Positions 16,822 to 25,883 of a DNA stretch of 64,000 bases are shown here, in pieces. The DNA lies in assembly GCF_002289565.1 (NCBI RefSeq), contig NZ_NTFY01000034.1, positions 56,929-120,928 on the forward strand, given 5' to 3'. Each line of letters opens with the position of its first letter. Position 1 is the stretch's first letter. Origin of the DNA: Rhodopirellula sp. SM50. Lineage in GTDB: Bacteria > Planctomycetota > Planctomycetia > Pirellulales > Pirellulaceae. The notes under the pieces are model-generated. The model worked only from the letters and a program-made list of their open reading frames with translations. It did no database searches and was not told where the DNA came from. A program made the position numbers and the translations under genes.

Positions 16822-19800
16822 ATGCATCGACCCTTCCGAGTCATGCGGATCCCGGCGGGCGCGATGTTGCTGATTGCTGCTGGGCTATTGACGACCGGCA
16901 CGCTGATGGCGCAGCGCGACGATCGCCGACAGCAGCAATGGGCGATCATCTCGCTGCATCCCGATGCCAGCGGCCTAGCCGATCTGCTGACGGCCGCACT
17001 TTCCCAATCGCCTCACGTGACATTGGTCGAGCGTGACCAGATTCGCCTTGTTCTGGACGAATTGAACTTGCAAGCGAGCGGGTTGGTCGAGCGTGGCGAA
17101 GCGACTAGATTCGGTCATCTCAGCAAGGCGACGGGACTGGTCTTGCTGGGATCAGACAGCCCGCAAAAATCACAGCCGCTGCGCGTCCGTTTGATCGATA
17201 CGCGTTCCTCGGTGCGGTTGCTCGATCGGGTCGTTGCCAATGTAAACTTGGACGATCAAGTGGGCGTCATTTCCGAGGCGTTGCTCGCAGCCGCTGCACC
17301 CTTATCGGTCAGCGAAAAGCAATTGCGTTTCATCAGCATCATGCCCGTGCTGAGCGCCGAGCCGGGCAATCCGATGCACGCGGAGTGTGACATGCTGACC
17401 ACGTTGCTGTCGGCGGAGTTTTTTCGGCTGCCGGAATTCGTCGTGCTCGAACGAGAAGATTTGGAGCGTCTGACGGCCGAGCGTGACGTGAGCGGAATCG
17501 AGTTAAAATGGCGTGGGGCGACACGATTGCTGGAAATCGGCCTGCGGCGTAATGAAGTCAACACCGGATGGATTGCGTCCTGCCGCTTGGCGACCCCGGG
17601 TAATGCCAATCCCCAGCTTTTTGATGTCCGCTGCGAGACCAGAAACATTGCCCAATTGCGCAGCAAGATTGTCACCGAGGTGCTGAAACGCGTTGGTGGG
17701 GAAGGGATCACCTACGACGCGGATTCTGCGGAACAGGAAGCCGCCCGCTTCGATCGGCAGATGCGTCTGTTCCGCGGCGCGAGCGCCCGAGATCGAGAGA
17801 TGGACGCGTACAAGATGGCCGAAGCTGCCTACGCCTTGGCTCCCAATCACAAGCGGTTTGACGCCGTGATGCGGCACATCGTGGACGCCATTGAAGAACA
17901 CGCGAATGAAAAACAGTGGCTCTCCGCACTGCGTCTGGGCGTGCGCCATCAAAAACTGAAACTCGACGATTTGCAAACGAACGGATCCAGCTTGATCCGG
18001 ATGATGACGCGGATTGCGCCGGACGAAGTTCGGAAGCGAATGCCTGCTCCCTCCGGAGTTGTCGGCGTTAGCCATTACAGCCCTTCGTTGCGGGCAACCA
18101 ATGCCCAAGAGCAAGCGTTACTCAACGAGATCCTGATCCTGCGACGCAACTACGTCGACGTCAAGCTTCGGCGGGCGAAGGATCACCCGTTGCCGACATT
18201 CATCTGCCTGCTGCAAAAGTATGACTTGGAGTTGAACCACGAGTTGCCCGATGCCGACTGCGTTCAGAAGCTCAGTGAATTGCTGCCTGCGATTTATCGA
18301 TCGGCTGACACCGCAGGCATCAAACGTGAGATGAGTGATCCGTACTACCGTTTGCTGTTCGGGAAAATGATCAGCACACTGAGCAAACTGGAACGCGTCA
18401 GGACCTCCCGTAGCACGACACCGAATTGGAAACGTTCGGATCCGCAACTCTGGCTGGATCAATTGGCCAAGCTTGATGCTCCGCTCAGCCGAATTGCCAA
18501 CCTGCGGATGCAACTGCGCGAGCGCGGCGACGCGGGGTTGCAGGCGGCGACGAAATTGCTGGCCGAAATCAAGACATTTCCGCTGGATCCTACGGCAGAT
18601 GACACCTACGTTGACGTTCGCTTGCGAACACCGGCGTTTTATCGGTTGCCGCCGGAGCAGCGGCATGAGTACTTGTTGGATGTCTTGGTCGCGTGTGAAT
18701 CGCAGCAGGATCCTTCGCAGTTGATTTTGCACGCCAATTCGTTTCGGATGTATCTGCAGCGGTTGCCGGAACAAGAAATGCGACCGATCGGGGCGCGGAT
18801 CGTCGCGCTGCTGAATCTAGAGCACGAAACGAAGAATCCGAGGTTGAGGTCGCGATCCTATCTGTTGGGAATCGCGAGCAGATACGCTTCGGTCGACCGC
18901 AGTCGGGATGATTTGCGTGCGCGCAGGAATGGTGCGGATTTTACGCTGGAGACTGCCTCGGGAGCTTGGCAGCAGTATGTCGCTCGCACCTTGCGTCCCA
19001 AACCGACCGGCAAGGCTTATGCGATCAAACATGTTCACTACGACAACCGCGAAGATGCTATCAGCCGCGGAGGCGAACTGATTCTGTGTTGGGGGTTGCC
19101 GTGGAAGGGCATGCAACTTGAACGATTGAATCTGACCACCGGCAAGCAAACGCCGATCGGCAAAGAATTCAAAGGTGCCCCTGTTGCCTTTCGCGGCGTA
19201 CAAGTCTGTGTCAGCCCGGATGCGATCTTTGTCGCGTCCGACCCGCCCGGATTTACGATGGTGACCCAATCGTTCACCCGGACCTTTACCAAAAAAGTCG
19301 GTTTGGTCGAAGAAGACATTTGGAGCATGGCGTGGTGGGAAGATCGGTTGTACATCGCCTACAAAGATGCGTTCGGGACGTTTGATCCTGAAACATTTCA
19401 GTTCCAATTGTTGGCGTCGTCGTTGTCCGTGGAGCCGAAGAACCCGATCGACGGACGCGGCGGTTTCTTCATTCGTCAACTGTTCCCCGATCGGGCAGCG
19501 GGTTGCATTTGGATGACGGTTCAAGACAACGCGAATGCCCATCGGACTGGATTGTGGCGCGTCGATCCGCAAACCAACAGCTTTCACCGACTCTCCGACC
19601 GTTCGACTCAGTTGACCGCTGCACCCGGTGGCTTGTTGGTGCACAACAATCGCGACCCTTACCTGGCCTGGCTGCCCGCGGGGACGACCACGCCGATTGA
19701 GTTGCCGCAATTCTCCCACGCCTCGGCGAAAACTCCGGGGCCGTCGCCGAAGTTGATTCGAGTCGGCGAACACGTGATCAGCGAGCGTGGCGGGTTGTTC

Positions 19801-19932
19801 ACCGCGGACGGCGAGTCGCATCAGGCTGCGGTGAAGGAACGCTGGTCACTGCTGCAATGCGCCGGCGACGGTTTTGTCACGCACTTCGATCACCTGCGCC
19901 GAACGCTGCATCTGATCGAGCGCAAGAAGTAG
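16822..19932 (+). CDS. Large exported protein: two CsgG-like domains, helical middle, propeller-like C-terminus (1036 aa)
   Basis: A signal anchor covers residues about 8-30 (MRIPAGAMLLIAAGLLTTGT). The first CsgG-like region (about 38-140) includes LTAALSQSPHVTLVERDQIR and LNLQASGLVERGEATRFGHL. The second (about 170-275) includes LLSAEFFRLPEFVVLERED and ERLTAERDVSGIELKWRGAT. Residues about 300-680 are helical. From about 680 to the end there are WD/NHL-like strands (RLNLTTGKQTPIGKEF, FGTFDPETFQFQLLAS, GLWRVDPQTNSFHRLSDRS) that look like a beta-propeller. The start is 3 bp after the previous stop. A CsgG-like pair fused to a propeller is unusual. The role is unknown; sensing or regulating an envelope state is only a guess. 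Confidence 0.75.
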   Translation: MHRPFRVMRIPAGAMLLIAAGLLTTGTLMAQRDDRRQQQWAIISLHPDASGLADLLTAALSQSPHVTLVERDQIRLVLDELNLQASGLVERGEATRFGHLSKATGLVLLGSDSPQKSQPLRVRLIDTRSSVRLLDRVVANVNLDDQVGVISEALLAAAAPLSVSEKQLRFISIMPVLSAEPGNPMHAECDMLTTLLSAEFFRLPEFVVLEREDLERLTAERDVSGIELKWRGATRLLEIGLRRNEVNTGWIASCRLATPGNANPQLFDVRCETRNIAQLRSKIVTEVLKRVGGEGITYDADSAEQEAARFDRQMRLFRGASARDREMDAYKMAEAAYALAPNHKRFDAVMRHIVDAIEEHANEKQWLSALRLGVRHQKLKLDDLQTNGSSLIRMMTRIAPDEVRKRMPAPSGVVGVSHYSPSLRATNAQEQALLNEILILRRNYVDVKLRRAKDHPLPTFICLLQKYDLELNHELPDADCVQKLSELLPAIYRSADTAGIKREMSDPYYRLLFGKMISTLSKLERVRTSRSTTPNWKRSDPQLWLDQLAKLDAPLSRIANLRMQLRERGDAGLQAATKLLAEIKTFPLDPTADDTYVDVRLRTPAFYRLPPEQRHEYLLDVLVACESQQDPSQLILHANSFRMYLQRLPEQEMRPIGARIVALLNLEHETKNPRLRSRSYLLGIASRYASVDRSRDDLRARRNGADFTLETASGAWQQYVARTLRPKPTGKAYAIKHVHYDNREDAISRGGELILCWGLPWKGMQLERLNLTTGKQTPIGKEFKGAPVAFRGVQVCVSPDAIFVASDPPGFTMVTQSFTRTFTKKVGLVEEDIWSMAWWEDRLYIAYKDAFGTFDPETFQFQLLASSLSVEPKNPIDGRGGFFIRQLFPDRAAGCIWMTVQDNANAHRTGLWRVDPQTNSFHRLSDRSTQLTAAPGGLLVHNNRDPYLAWLPAGTTTPIELPQFSHASAKTPGPSPKLIRVGEHVISERGGLFTADGESHQAAVKERWSLLQCAGDGFVTHFDHLRRTLHLIERKK

Positions 19933-19979
19933 CGGGGCAGCGCTGTTCGATCCGGTTGGGTAACGTTGCAAAGCCTTGG

Positions 19980-20055
19980 TTAGCGGTAGGGCGCGAGCCC
20001 TCCGGTATTTTGGTGAAGATGAGGAATCGGAGGGCTCGCGCCCTGCCGCTAAAAC
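19980..20055. repeat. Family A palindromic repeat
   Basis: AGCGGTAGGGCGCGAGCCCT and its reverse complement pair around a short loop (ATTTTGGTGAAGATGAGGAA), giving a hairpin of about 25 bp. It lies between convergent genes and could end both transcripts. Confidence 0.7.
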
Positions 20056-20117
20056 GTTGTGAAACAAAAACACTATTGCTTCACCGCGTTGCCTCAAGTT
20101 TAAAAGTCGACAGCGCA

Positions 20118-21434
20118 CTACGGTCGTCTCAGCGTCGTGCACTTCAGTTTGAGATGCGGGGTGGTTGAGACGGCGGTGCTGGGCGTCCGGCTGCGGAGTT
20201 TCGTCCAGACTGCACCGGCAAGGATCAGGACCACGGGGGCCGCGGCCAACTTGCGAACGGGGAAACGAGATGCCGAGTTTTCCGTGGTGCTCGAGGGCTG
20301 AAATGCGACGGCGGGCGACGCGGTGAGCGGGAGCGTCGTTTCCGAGTCACTTTGCTTCGTTGGGCGGTCCCAGTGCGACAACGTCCCGAAGGCTGTCGTC
20401 TGGACATCAGGAAACGCACCGAACTCGAAGACCAAGGCAACTTCGAGCGACGTGACGGCCGCAAAGAGTGGCGGTTCGGGCCGGTTGGCATCCAACGCGC
20501 CGGTCACGGGAACATCATTCGGTCGGGCGTCGGAAGCGACGATCCATGTCTCCGACGGGCCCGCCGGCTGATCGTCATCGGTACCGGTTTTGGCATCATC
20601 CGCTGGTGATGAAACGCGTTGAATGCTTGTCACGATGTATTCCGCATCTGACTGCAATTGAACGTCCATCCAATCCGGCTGGGATGCAACCCAAGCGGAT
20701 GTCGTCGCCAAGCGGATCACTTCGCCTTCGCCCGGCAGATGATCGATCAATCGGTCGGCCATCGCGTCACCGCTGTCTTCTGATTCGTGGCTTGAGACAG
20801 TTGTGGGCTGCTTCAATAAGACCGATTCTGGCGCAGTCTCCATTGCAGTGCGCCAGTCACCTTCATCGCCGACTGAAAACGGATCGATCGGCGGCAGGTG
20901 GGCGAGGGTCGGCATCACGGGCGTGGGGATGACTTCCGCCGGTGACAGTTGATCGTCCGTGGCATCGGGGTAGTGGTAATACTCGACATCGCCATTGCCG
21001 CGATCCACCTCGATGGTGATCGAATCACGGGCTCCGGAGATGTATTCCGAATCGATGGCGGCACCGAACAGGTCGTCCGTCAAGATGGCATCCACCATCG
21101 CGGACCTGAGCAACACGCCTCGCTGGTCTGACAGATCGCTGGCGGCGGAATTTTTGATGCGCGACACGTCCGAGATCTGCTGGGCACTCAAACGCAGCGT
21201 CTTATCGGCTCCGTCATGGACCGGTTCCAGTCGCAGCAGCACGGTTTGTTGATGGGAGCTGGACGCATTGTTGGTATCCAGGCTCACCAACAGTTCCACG
21301 GCTCCGAAATCGGGGCCGGCGAGCAGGTTTCGCTGTTCAAAACGTTCCATCGTCAGCCGTCGGCCGCGGCGATCATGGCGGCGCTGACGGTGTCGGCGGA
21401 TGGGTTGATTGGAATTCGAAGGTGCTTTGATCAT
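20118..21434 (-). CDS. LEPR-XLL-type exported protein with C-terminal membrane segment (438 aa)
   Basis: The N-terminus is strongly basic (RRHRQRRHDRRGRRL) and is followed by MERFEQRNLLAGP. This matches the planctomycete LEPR-XLL motif (L-E-x-R-x-L-L), a marker of very large or surface proteins in this phylum. The body is acidic and low in recognisable domains; residues 40-130 look like a dockerin-less beta-type region (LLVSLDTNNASSSHQQTVLL). Near the C-terminus a hydrophobic segment of about 18 residues (KLAAAPVVLILAGAVWTK) is followed by a basic tail, which suits a membrane anchor. It overlaps the kinase gene by 4 bp (ATGA), so it is the third gene of the sigma-kinase operon. It may be the envelope-side partner, but that is inference. 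Confidence 0.75.
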   Translation of the reverse strand: MIKAPSNSNQPIRRHRQRRHDRRGRRLTMERFEQRNLLAGPDFGAVELLVSLDTNNASSSHQQTVLLRLEPVHDGADKTLRLSAQQISDVSRIKNSAASDLSDQRGVLLRSAMVDAILTDDLFGAAIDSEYISGARDSITIEVDRGNGDVEYYHYPDATDDQLSPAEVIPTPVMPTLAHLPPIDPFSVGDEGDWRTAMETAPESVLLKQPTTVSSHESEDSGDAMADRLIDHLPGEGEVIRLATTSAWVASQPDWMDVQLQSDAEYIVTSIQRVSSPADDAKTGTDDDQPAGPSETWIVASDARPNDVPVTGALDANRPEPPLFAAVTSLEVALVFEFGAFPDVQTTAFGTLSHWDRPTKQSDSETTLPLTASPAVAFQPSSTTENSASRFPVRKLAAAPVVLILAGAVWTKLRSRTPSTAVSTTPHLKLKCTTLRRP

Positions 21435-24388
21435 TCTGGTGGTTCGACAGATGTGGACCGATCAGCCAACCGCATGACCTTTTGCAAGGTCGGATCCTTT
21501 CGTTTGGTCTCGACGTCGGTGAGCCCCGATTGAACGGCCATCTGCCACGTTTCAAGCGTCGGGTTGATCCAGCGTTGATTCAGTGGCAGCGATGAAGCGC
21601 CGTCCCCGTTCGCCGATTCGGCAAGCTCCAGTGCGACTCGATACAAATGATTCGGATCATCGATCCAAAGTGTTCTTCGTTGCAGCGCCAGTTCACCGGC
21701 CAAGTCATACTGTCCTTGGCGTCTAAGGAACCGACCATACTTGACATAGCTGGCACTCAGCCAGACTCGGAAGTCTTGGATTTGTGGCGCTTTTTCCGAG
21801 GCCCACGTTTGATGCTCGATGGCATCATGATAATGTTTTCGGGCCGCTTCGGCATCAGAGTTTTCCAAAAGTGGAGCCAGATTCGAAAGCACGCCGCCGA
21901 GTTGGGCTCGGTAGTGGGGCGATAATGGCGATGTGTCCACCAGTTCAGACAGCAGCGACTCGGCTTTTTCGAAATGGGAGAGCGCATCGGCTGACGAGTC
22001 GTTGGCTGACGAGTGATCGAGCGCCAGCAAGACCTGACCCATGTTGTTGTGGGCGACTGCCAGTTGTTCTTTGAATCGGGGCGATGTCGGGGCACGCAGG
22101 ACCAGCGTTTGCTGGACATCGATCGCGTCTTGGTAGGCCTGGAGCGCTTCGGCGGTTCGTCCACGGCGGTTGAAGATGGCGCCGCGATGGTTGTAGCAGG
22201 TCGCCAGTTCCGAGAGCGCGGCCAAGTCGTGGGGGCGATCTTTGACGATCGTCTTGTGCAAACCGATCGCCAAGCGGTTGTATCGATCTGCGGCGTCCAA
22301 GTCATTGCCGGCAAACAGGAACGACAGCTGTGCGTAGGAGACCGCCAGTTCCCGTTGGTATTGCAGGTTGTCTGGATCGACTTTCAGCAGTGCGGATTGC
22401 ATTTCGATGGCTTGTTCGTAGGTCCGTCGCGACTGTGCGGTTTTGCCGGCGGCGCGTTCCAGGTTGCCGACGTTCACCAGGGCGGCGATCCGCAAATGTT
22501 TGATCTGCGTTTCTTCTTTTTCTTCGCCGGCCAGCTTGTCGATGATCTGTTGCGCTTGTTGGTATTCGAACTCGGCGGTTGGGAAGTCGCCCTGCTGGAA
22601 GGCGAGTTCGCCCAAGTTGTTGTGGCAGACGGCCAAGTCGTGGACGATCCGGGCATGATTGGGATCCGGGTCGTGTTCGTCATCAGCGAGCAAGTCTTGG
22701 TAGAGTTTGATCGCGGTTTGGTAACAGTCGACGGACTCGGGAAACCGGCCCAGTTGACGATGCATCGATGCCATTTGAGTGTTGCACAGGGCCAAGGCGA
22801 AACGCATCGAGGCGTCACCGTCCATCTGATCGGCGAAGGACTGGTAGTCAGCCAACGTCTCCTGCATGATGGCTTGCCGAACGGTCTCAGTGCCGGGCAC
22901 GCCGGCGAGTTTTGTTGCCAGTCGCATTCCAAACCGATCGACGACGTCGATTGCGGTTTGAAGGTTGAGCTGGGATTGTTCGAAGTTCGATTCGGCGATC
23001 TTCAACGCCGCCTCGGTGCGGCTTTTTTCTTGCGACAGCAGCATGGTCGCGGTGCCGGCGGCGAGTGAGGTGACCATCAAAACGCCGACGATCGAGGCGA
23101 CCAGGGTGCGGTGCCGCGTGGCCCATTGTGAAAGACGGTCGATAACGGAGGGGCGTTTGGCGAGCGGCGGTTTGCCGGCCAGGAATCGGGCCAGATCTTC
23201 CGCCATGGCGGCCGCAGATTGATAGCGATCATCGCGAGGTTTTTGGATCGCTTTGAGCACGATGGTTTCCAAGTCGATCGGGATGGCGGGATTCAGTCGT
23301 CGGGGCCGTTCGGGTTGTTGGCGTTGGATCTGATCGAGCAACGTCACACGATCGGTCGCGGTGTGGGGTGGTTCCAGGGTGAGGAGTTCGTAGAGCGTGA
23401 CGCCCAAGGAATACACATCGCTGATGTGGTCGACCAAACTGCCACGACCCGCGGCGGCTTCAGGACTCATGTAACGAATCGTTCCCAGCAGATCGCCCGT
23501 CATGGTGATCGTGATGCTGTTTTGGCAGCGTGCCAATCCAAAGTCGGTCACCCAAAGTTTTCCTTGTTGGTCGATCAGGAGGTTGGAGGGTTTGATGTCG
23601 CGGTGCACGACGCCAAATTCATGAGCGTGCTCGATCGCGGTGGCCGCTTGTCGAATCAGCTCGGCGACTGAGTTGATATGGTTTTGGGAGCGAACGCTGT
23701 GTTGTGTGGAGAACGCTCCGACGGGAATGGTGCTGCCGGACGCGTTGGTGGCGTTTTCGTCTGTGCCGTCGCGCAGGTTTTTGAGTTGGTCGATCGCGCG
23801 GTCCAACGCTTGGCCGTCGATAAACTGCATGCTGTAGTAGTGGACGCCGCGATCGCATCCGACCGAATGAACGGGGACGATGTGGGGATGATGCAGCTGG
23901 GCGGCGGCCTGGGCTTCGTTCTTGAAGCGAATGATCTGTCGTCGATCCAGGACGGCGGCAAACGGCAAGACCTTGAGCGCGACCCGACGACCGAGTGATT
24001 TCTGTCTGGCTTCATAGACCACGCCCATGCCGCCGCGTCCGACTTCACGAAGGATCTCGAAATCGCCCAGCTCGTTGTGGCTGACCGTTCCCGAATCATC
24101 CGGATGCTCTTTCGGTCCCAGTTCGGCGGTGGCTTGGTGCACGAAGTCCAAGCCACGCAAATACCATCGCAGCGGTTCAGCCAATTCCGCGTGGCGTTGA
24201 ATCAAAGATTCCGGATCGGCCGGACGCCCCTGTTCCAGATCGTCGAGGTAGGTTTCCAGGATTTTGGAAAGCTGTTCCTGTTGTTGCGGCGTGAGTGCGT
24301 CCAACGGATTGGCCGCCAGCGTGGCGACGTCTTCACGTGGCACGGCGGAGGATGGTGTCGGCCGGTCGTTGGTGACGACGTGGTTCAT
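21431..24388 (-). CDS. Hanks-type Ser/Thr protein kinase with transmembrane segment and TPR domain (985 aa)
   Basis: The kinase domain occupies about 110-405. It has the glycine loop GRGGMGVVYEA (117-127), ATP-binding Lys139 in RVALKVL, catalytic HRDIKPSNLL (262-271), DFG at 282-284 and SPEAA (APE-like). A transmembrane helix spans about 429-451 (LVASIVGVLMVTSLAAGTAT). The remaining ~530 residues are tetratricopeptide-type repeats (FPTAEFEYQQAQQIIDKLAG, AAGKTAQSRRTYEQAIEMQS). The N-terminal 100 residues carry a planctomycete kinase leader (QQEQLSKILETYLDDLEQGR). The gene overlaps the upstream sigma factor and the downstream LEPR-XLL gene by 4 bp each, so the three are translationally coupled. 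The TPR part faces the outside and probably binds a signal protein. Confidence 0.95.
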   Translation of the reverse strand: MNHVVTNDRPTPSSAVPREDVATLAANPLDALTPQQQEQLSKILETYLDDLEQGRPADPESLIQRHAELAEPLRWYLRGLDFVHQATAELGPKEHPDDSGTVSHNELGDFEILREVGRGGMGVVYEARQKSLGRRVALKVLPFAAVLDRRQIIRFKNEAQAAAQLHHPHIVPVHSVGCDRGVHYYSMQFIDGQALDRAIDQLKNLRDGTDENATNASGSTIPVGAFSTQHSVRSQNHINSVAELIRQAATAIEHAHEFGVVHRDIKPSNLLIDQQGKLWVTDFGLARCQNSITITMTGDLLGTIRYMSPEAAAGRGSLVDHISDVYSLGVTLYELLTLEPPHTATDRVTLLDQIQRQQPERPRRLNPAIPIDLETIVLKAIQKPRDDRYQSAAAMAEDLARFLAGKPPLAKRPSVIDRLSQWATRHRTLVASIVGVLMVTSLAAGTATMLLSQEKSRTEAALKIAESNFEQSQLNLQTAIDVVDRFGMRLATKLAGVPGTETVRQAIMQETLADYQSFADQMDGDASMRFALALCNTQMASMHRQLGRFPESVDCYQTAIKLYQDLLADDEHDPDPNHARIVHDLAVCHNNLGELAFQQGDFPTAEFEYQQAQQIIDKLAGEEKEETQIKHLRIAALVNVGNLERAAGKTAQSRRTYEQAIEMQSALLKVDPDNLQYQRELAVSYAQLSFLFAGNDLDAADRYNRLAIGLHKTIVKDRPHDLAALSELATCYNHRGAIFNRRGRTAEALQAYQDAIDVQQTLVLRAPTSPRFKEQLAVAHNNMGQVLLALDHSSANDSSADALSHFEKAESLLSELVDTSPLSPHYRAQLGGVLSNLAPLLENSDAEAARKHYHDAIEHQTWASEKAPQIQDFRVWLSASYVKYGRFLRRQGQYDLAGELALQRRTLWIDDPNHLYRVALELAESANGDGASSLPLNQRWINPTLETWQMAVQSGLTDVETKRKDPTLQKVMRLADRSTSVEPPE

Positions 24389-25017
24389 AGCACGCCTCGC
24401 GATTCAAGCCGGACCCGCAATTGTGCGATCGCCCGCATCCACAGCATCCTCACCGCACCCGCGGTGCGTTCCATCCGCGCCGCCACTTCGGGAAATGCGA
24501 GCCCTTCGATGTGCCGCAGCAGAATCACCTCGCGGTAATCGTCGGGCAGTTCGGCCAACGCATCGGCCAGCAACAGACTTGCTTCGTGGTTTTGCGCATC
24601 GGCACTGGGAGATTGGCCCCGGTCGGCGATGATTGCCACCAGCCGCGCGGTCGATCGTTCCAGCGTTGCACCGACGTCATCGATCGAGACTTCGCGGCGC
24701 ACATCGCGTTTTTCTGCCAACACATGTCGCTGGATGATATGTCCCAGGTTGTTCACCAGAATCGTTTTGAGCCAAGCGAGAAATTGCTCGGGACAGTTGC
24801 CTCGAAACTGGGCGAAATCTCGATGGGCTTCCAACAACGTGTCTTGGACCACGTCGGATGCGCTGGTTCTGGCCTGGAGTTTTCGGTCCAGTTGGGTGCG
24901 GGCCAGCAGTTTCAGGTAGTTCAAATACATCTGCAACAACTCGCCCAGGCAATCGTCTTGGCCGTTTTGTGCAGCCACCAGCAATCGATTCGCTTCACTG
25001 GTCGTCAGGCTGGTCAT
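24385..25017 (-). CDS. ECF-type RNA polymerase sigma factor, planctomycete kinase-linked type (210 aa)
   Basis: Region 2 reads LLQMYLNYLKLLARTQLDRK followed by SASDVVQDTLLEAHRDFAQF, the core-binding and -10 recognition helices. Region 4 is LPDDYREVILLRHIEGLAFP then EVAARMERTAGAVRMLWMRA, the helix-turn-helix that reads -35 promoters. The typical anti-sigma gene is missing; instead the next gene is a membrane kinase, a combination known from planctomycete ECF groups. The start is ATG 25017. The longer reading frame is translated family D repeat (repeated VRFQLAS) and is not real. Expected role: promoter selection controlled by the kinase, perhaps by phosphorylation of the sigma factor. Confidence 0.93.
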   Translation of the reverse strand: MTSLTTSEANRLLVAAQNGQDDCLGELLQMYLNYLKLLARTQLDRKLQARTSASDVVQDTLLEAHRDFAQFRGNCPEQFLAWLKTILVNNLGHIIQRHVLAEKRDVRREVSIDDVGATLERSTARLVAIIADRGQSPSADAQNHEASLLLADALAELPDDYREVILLRHIEGLAFPEVAARMERTAGAVRMLWMRAIAQLRVRLESRGVL

Positions 25018-25446
25018 TGGGGGCACACGCGATGGGGGCAATCGGGCGTTTGCTGGGGGAGAGGCAAGTTGGAAGCTTAGGTCGGACGCAAGCTGGAAGC
25101 GTACGCCACTTTGGGTTTGGGGTAGACGCAAGCTGGAAGCGTACGCCACTTTGGGTTTGGGGGAGACGCAAGCTGGAAGCGTACGCCACTTTGGGTTTGG
25201 GGCACTTTTGATTTTGGCCTGGTGGGCTCCCTGCCGTCACGCAGATTCTGAAATTTTTACTTCGAAGTAGCCGCCGGCAACGGTCTGGGGACACGAATCG
25301 ACGGTCAGGCCGTGAATTTTGGATATTTCCTCCAATACGTGTGGGTTTTGAAGGAATCTGGACTCGTTTTACGCTTCTAAGGGTATGGTTCTGTTAGGAG
25401 ACGACAGACCGGGGCCTGAACGTCTTCTTCCTTTTCCCTTCTCTGA
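25018..25446. repeat. Intergenic region with family D tandem repeat
   Basis: Bases 25072-25200 contain three copies of a 48 bp unit (ACGCAAGCTGGAAGCGTACG followed by CCACTTTGGGTTTGGGG), plus a leading degenerate copy (AAGTTGGAAGCTTAGGTCGG). The array lies directly upstream of the sigma-factor operon, which transcribes leftward, so it occupies its promoter region. From 25200 to 25446 I see no gene; a promoter for the BON-domain gene may lie there, but I could not identify one with confidence. Confidence 0.75.
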
Positions 25447-25674
25447 GTGCCACTTGTGATCGCTGATTCCACACCCGACAACCTCTGCCGACGCATCGAG
25501 GCTTCGATTCAACGTGTCGTCGAAGTTCATGATTTCTCGTGTTCGGTCGAAGACGGGAAACTGATCCTGCGTGGACAGGTTGAATCGCGCGACGATGCCC
25601 TGATGTGTGTGGTCGTCGCCCGCAGTGTCCCGGGTGTCGAGACGATCGTCAGCGACATCAAGGTGCTCGGCTGA
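25447..25674 (+). CDS. Small BON-domain-like protein (75 aa)
   Basis: The sequence has the BON pattern: a helix (LCRRIEASIQRVVEVHDFSC), then VEDGKLILRGQVESRDDALM, then a closing helix and VPGVETIVSDIKVL. BON modules bind phospholipid surfaces or sit in envelope proteins; here the domain stands alone without signal peptide. Start codon is uncertain: GTG at 25447 or GTG three codons later, neither with a clear ribosome site. It has no operon partner and is followed by the family C repeat. Confidence 0.7.
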   Translation: MPLVIADSTPDNLCRRIEASIQRVVEVHDFSCSVEDGKLILRGQVESRDDALMCVVVARSVPGVETIVSDIKVLG

Positions 25675-25817
25675 CTGGCCGTCAGGCCTCGGGTAGCGCC
25701 GTAGTGCCCGGCCGCTTACGCGTCACGGCTCACTCAGCCGTAGTGCCCGGCCGCTTACGCGTCACGGCTCACTCAGCCGTAGTGCCCGGCCGCTTACGCG
25801 TCACGGCTCACTCAATC
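25675..25817. repeat. Family C tandem repeat, three copies
   Basis: Three direct copies of a 39 bp unit (GTAGTGCCCGGCCGCTTACG, then CGTCACGGCTCACTCAGCC) sit at 25701-25815. They are preceded by a partial copy with CAGGCCTCGGG. The same unit occurs once at 34854-34928. They separate a plus-strand gene from a minus-strand gene, so terminator function is possible. Confidence 0.75.
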
Positions 25818-25883
25818 GGTCGATGACGATTGCCTCAATGACACGAAGCCATCTTGTCGGTTCGGCGATGCGATGGGCAGCGG

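Noticed and set aside
18817..19821. 334-residue frame opposite the large CsgG-like gene
   Set aside because: Antisense shadow with no domain and Arg-rich composition typical of reversed GC-rich codons.
24385..25149. Longer N-terminus of the sigma factor
   Set aside because: The added residues translate family D repeats (repeated VRFQLAS).
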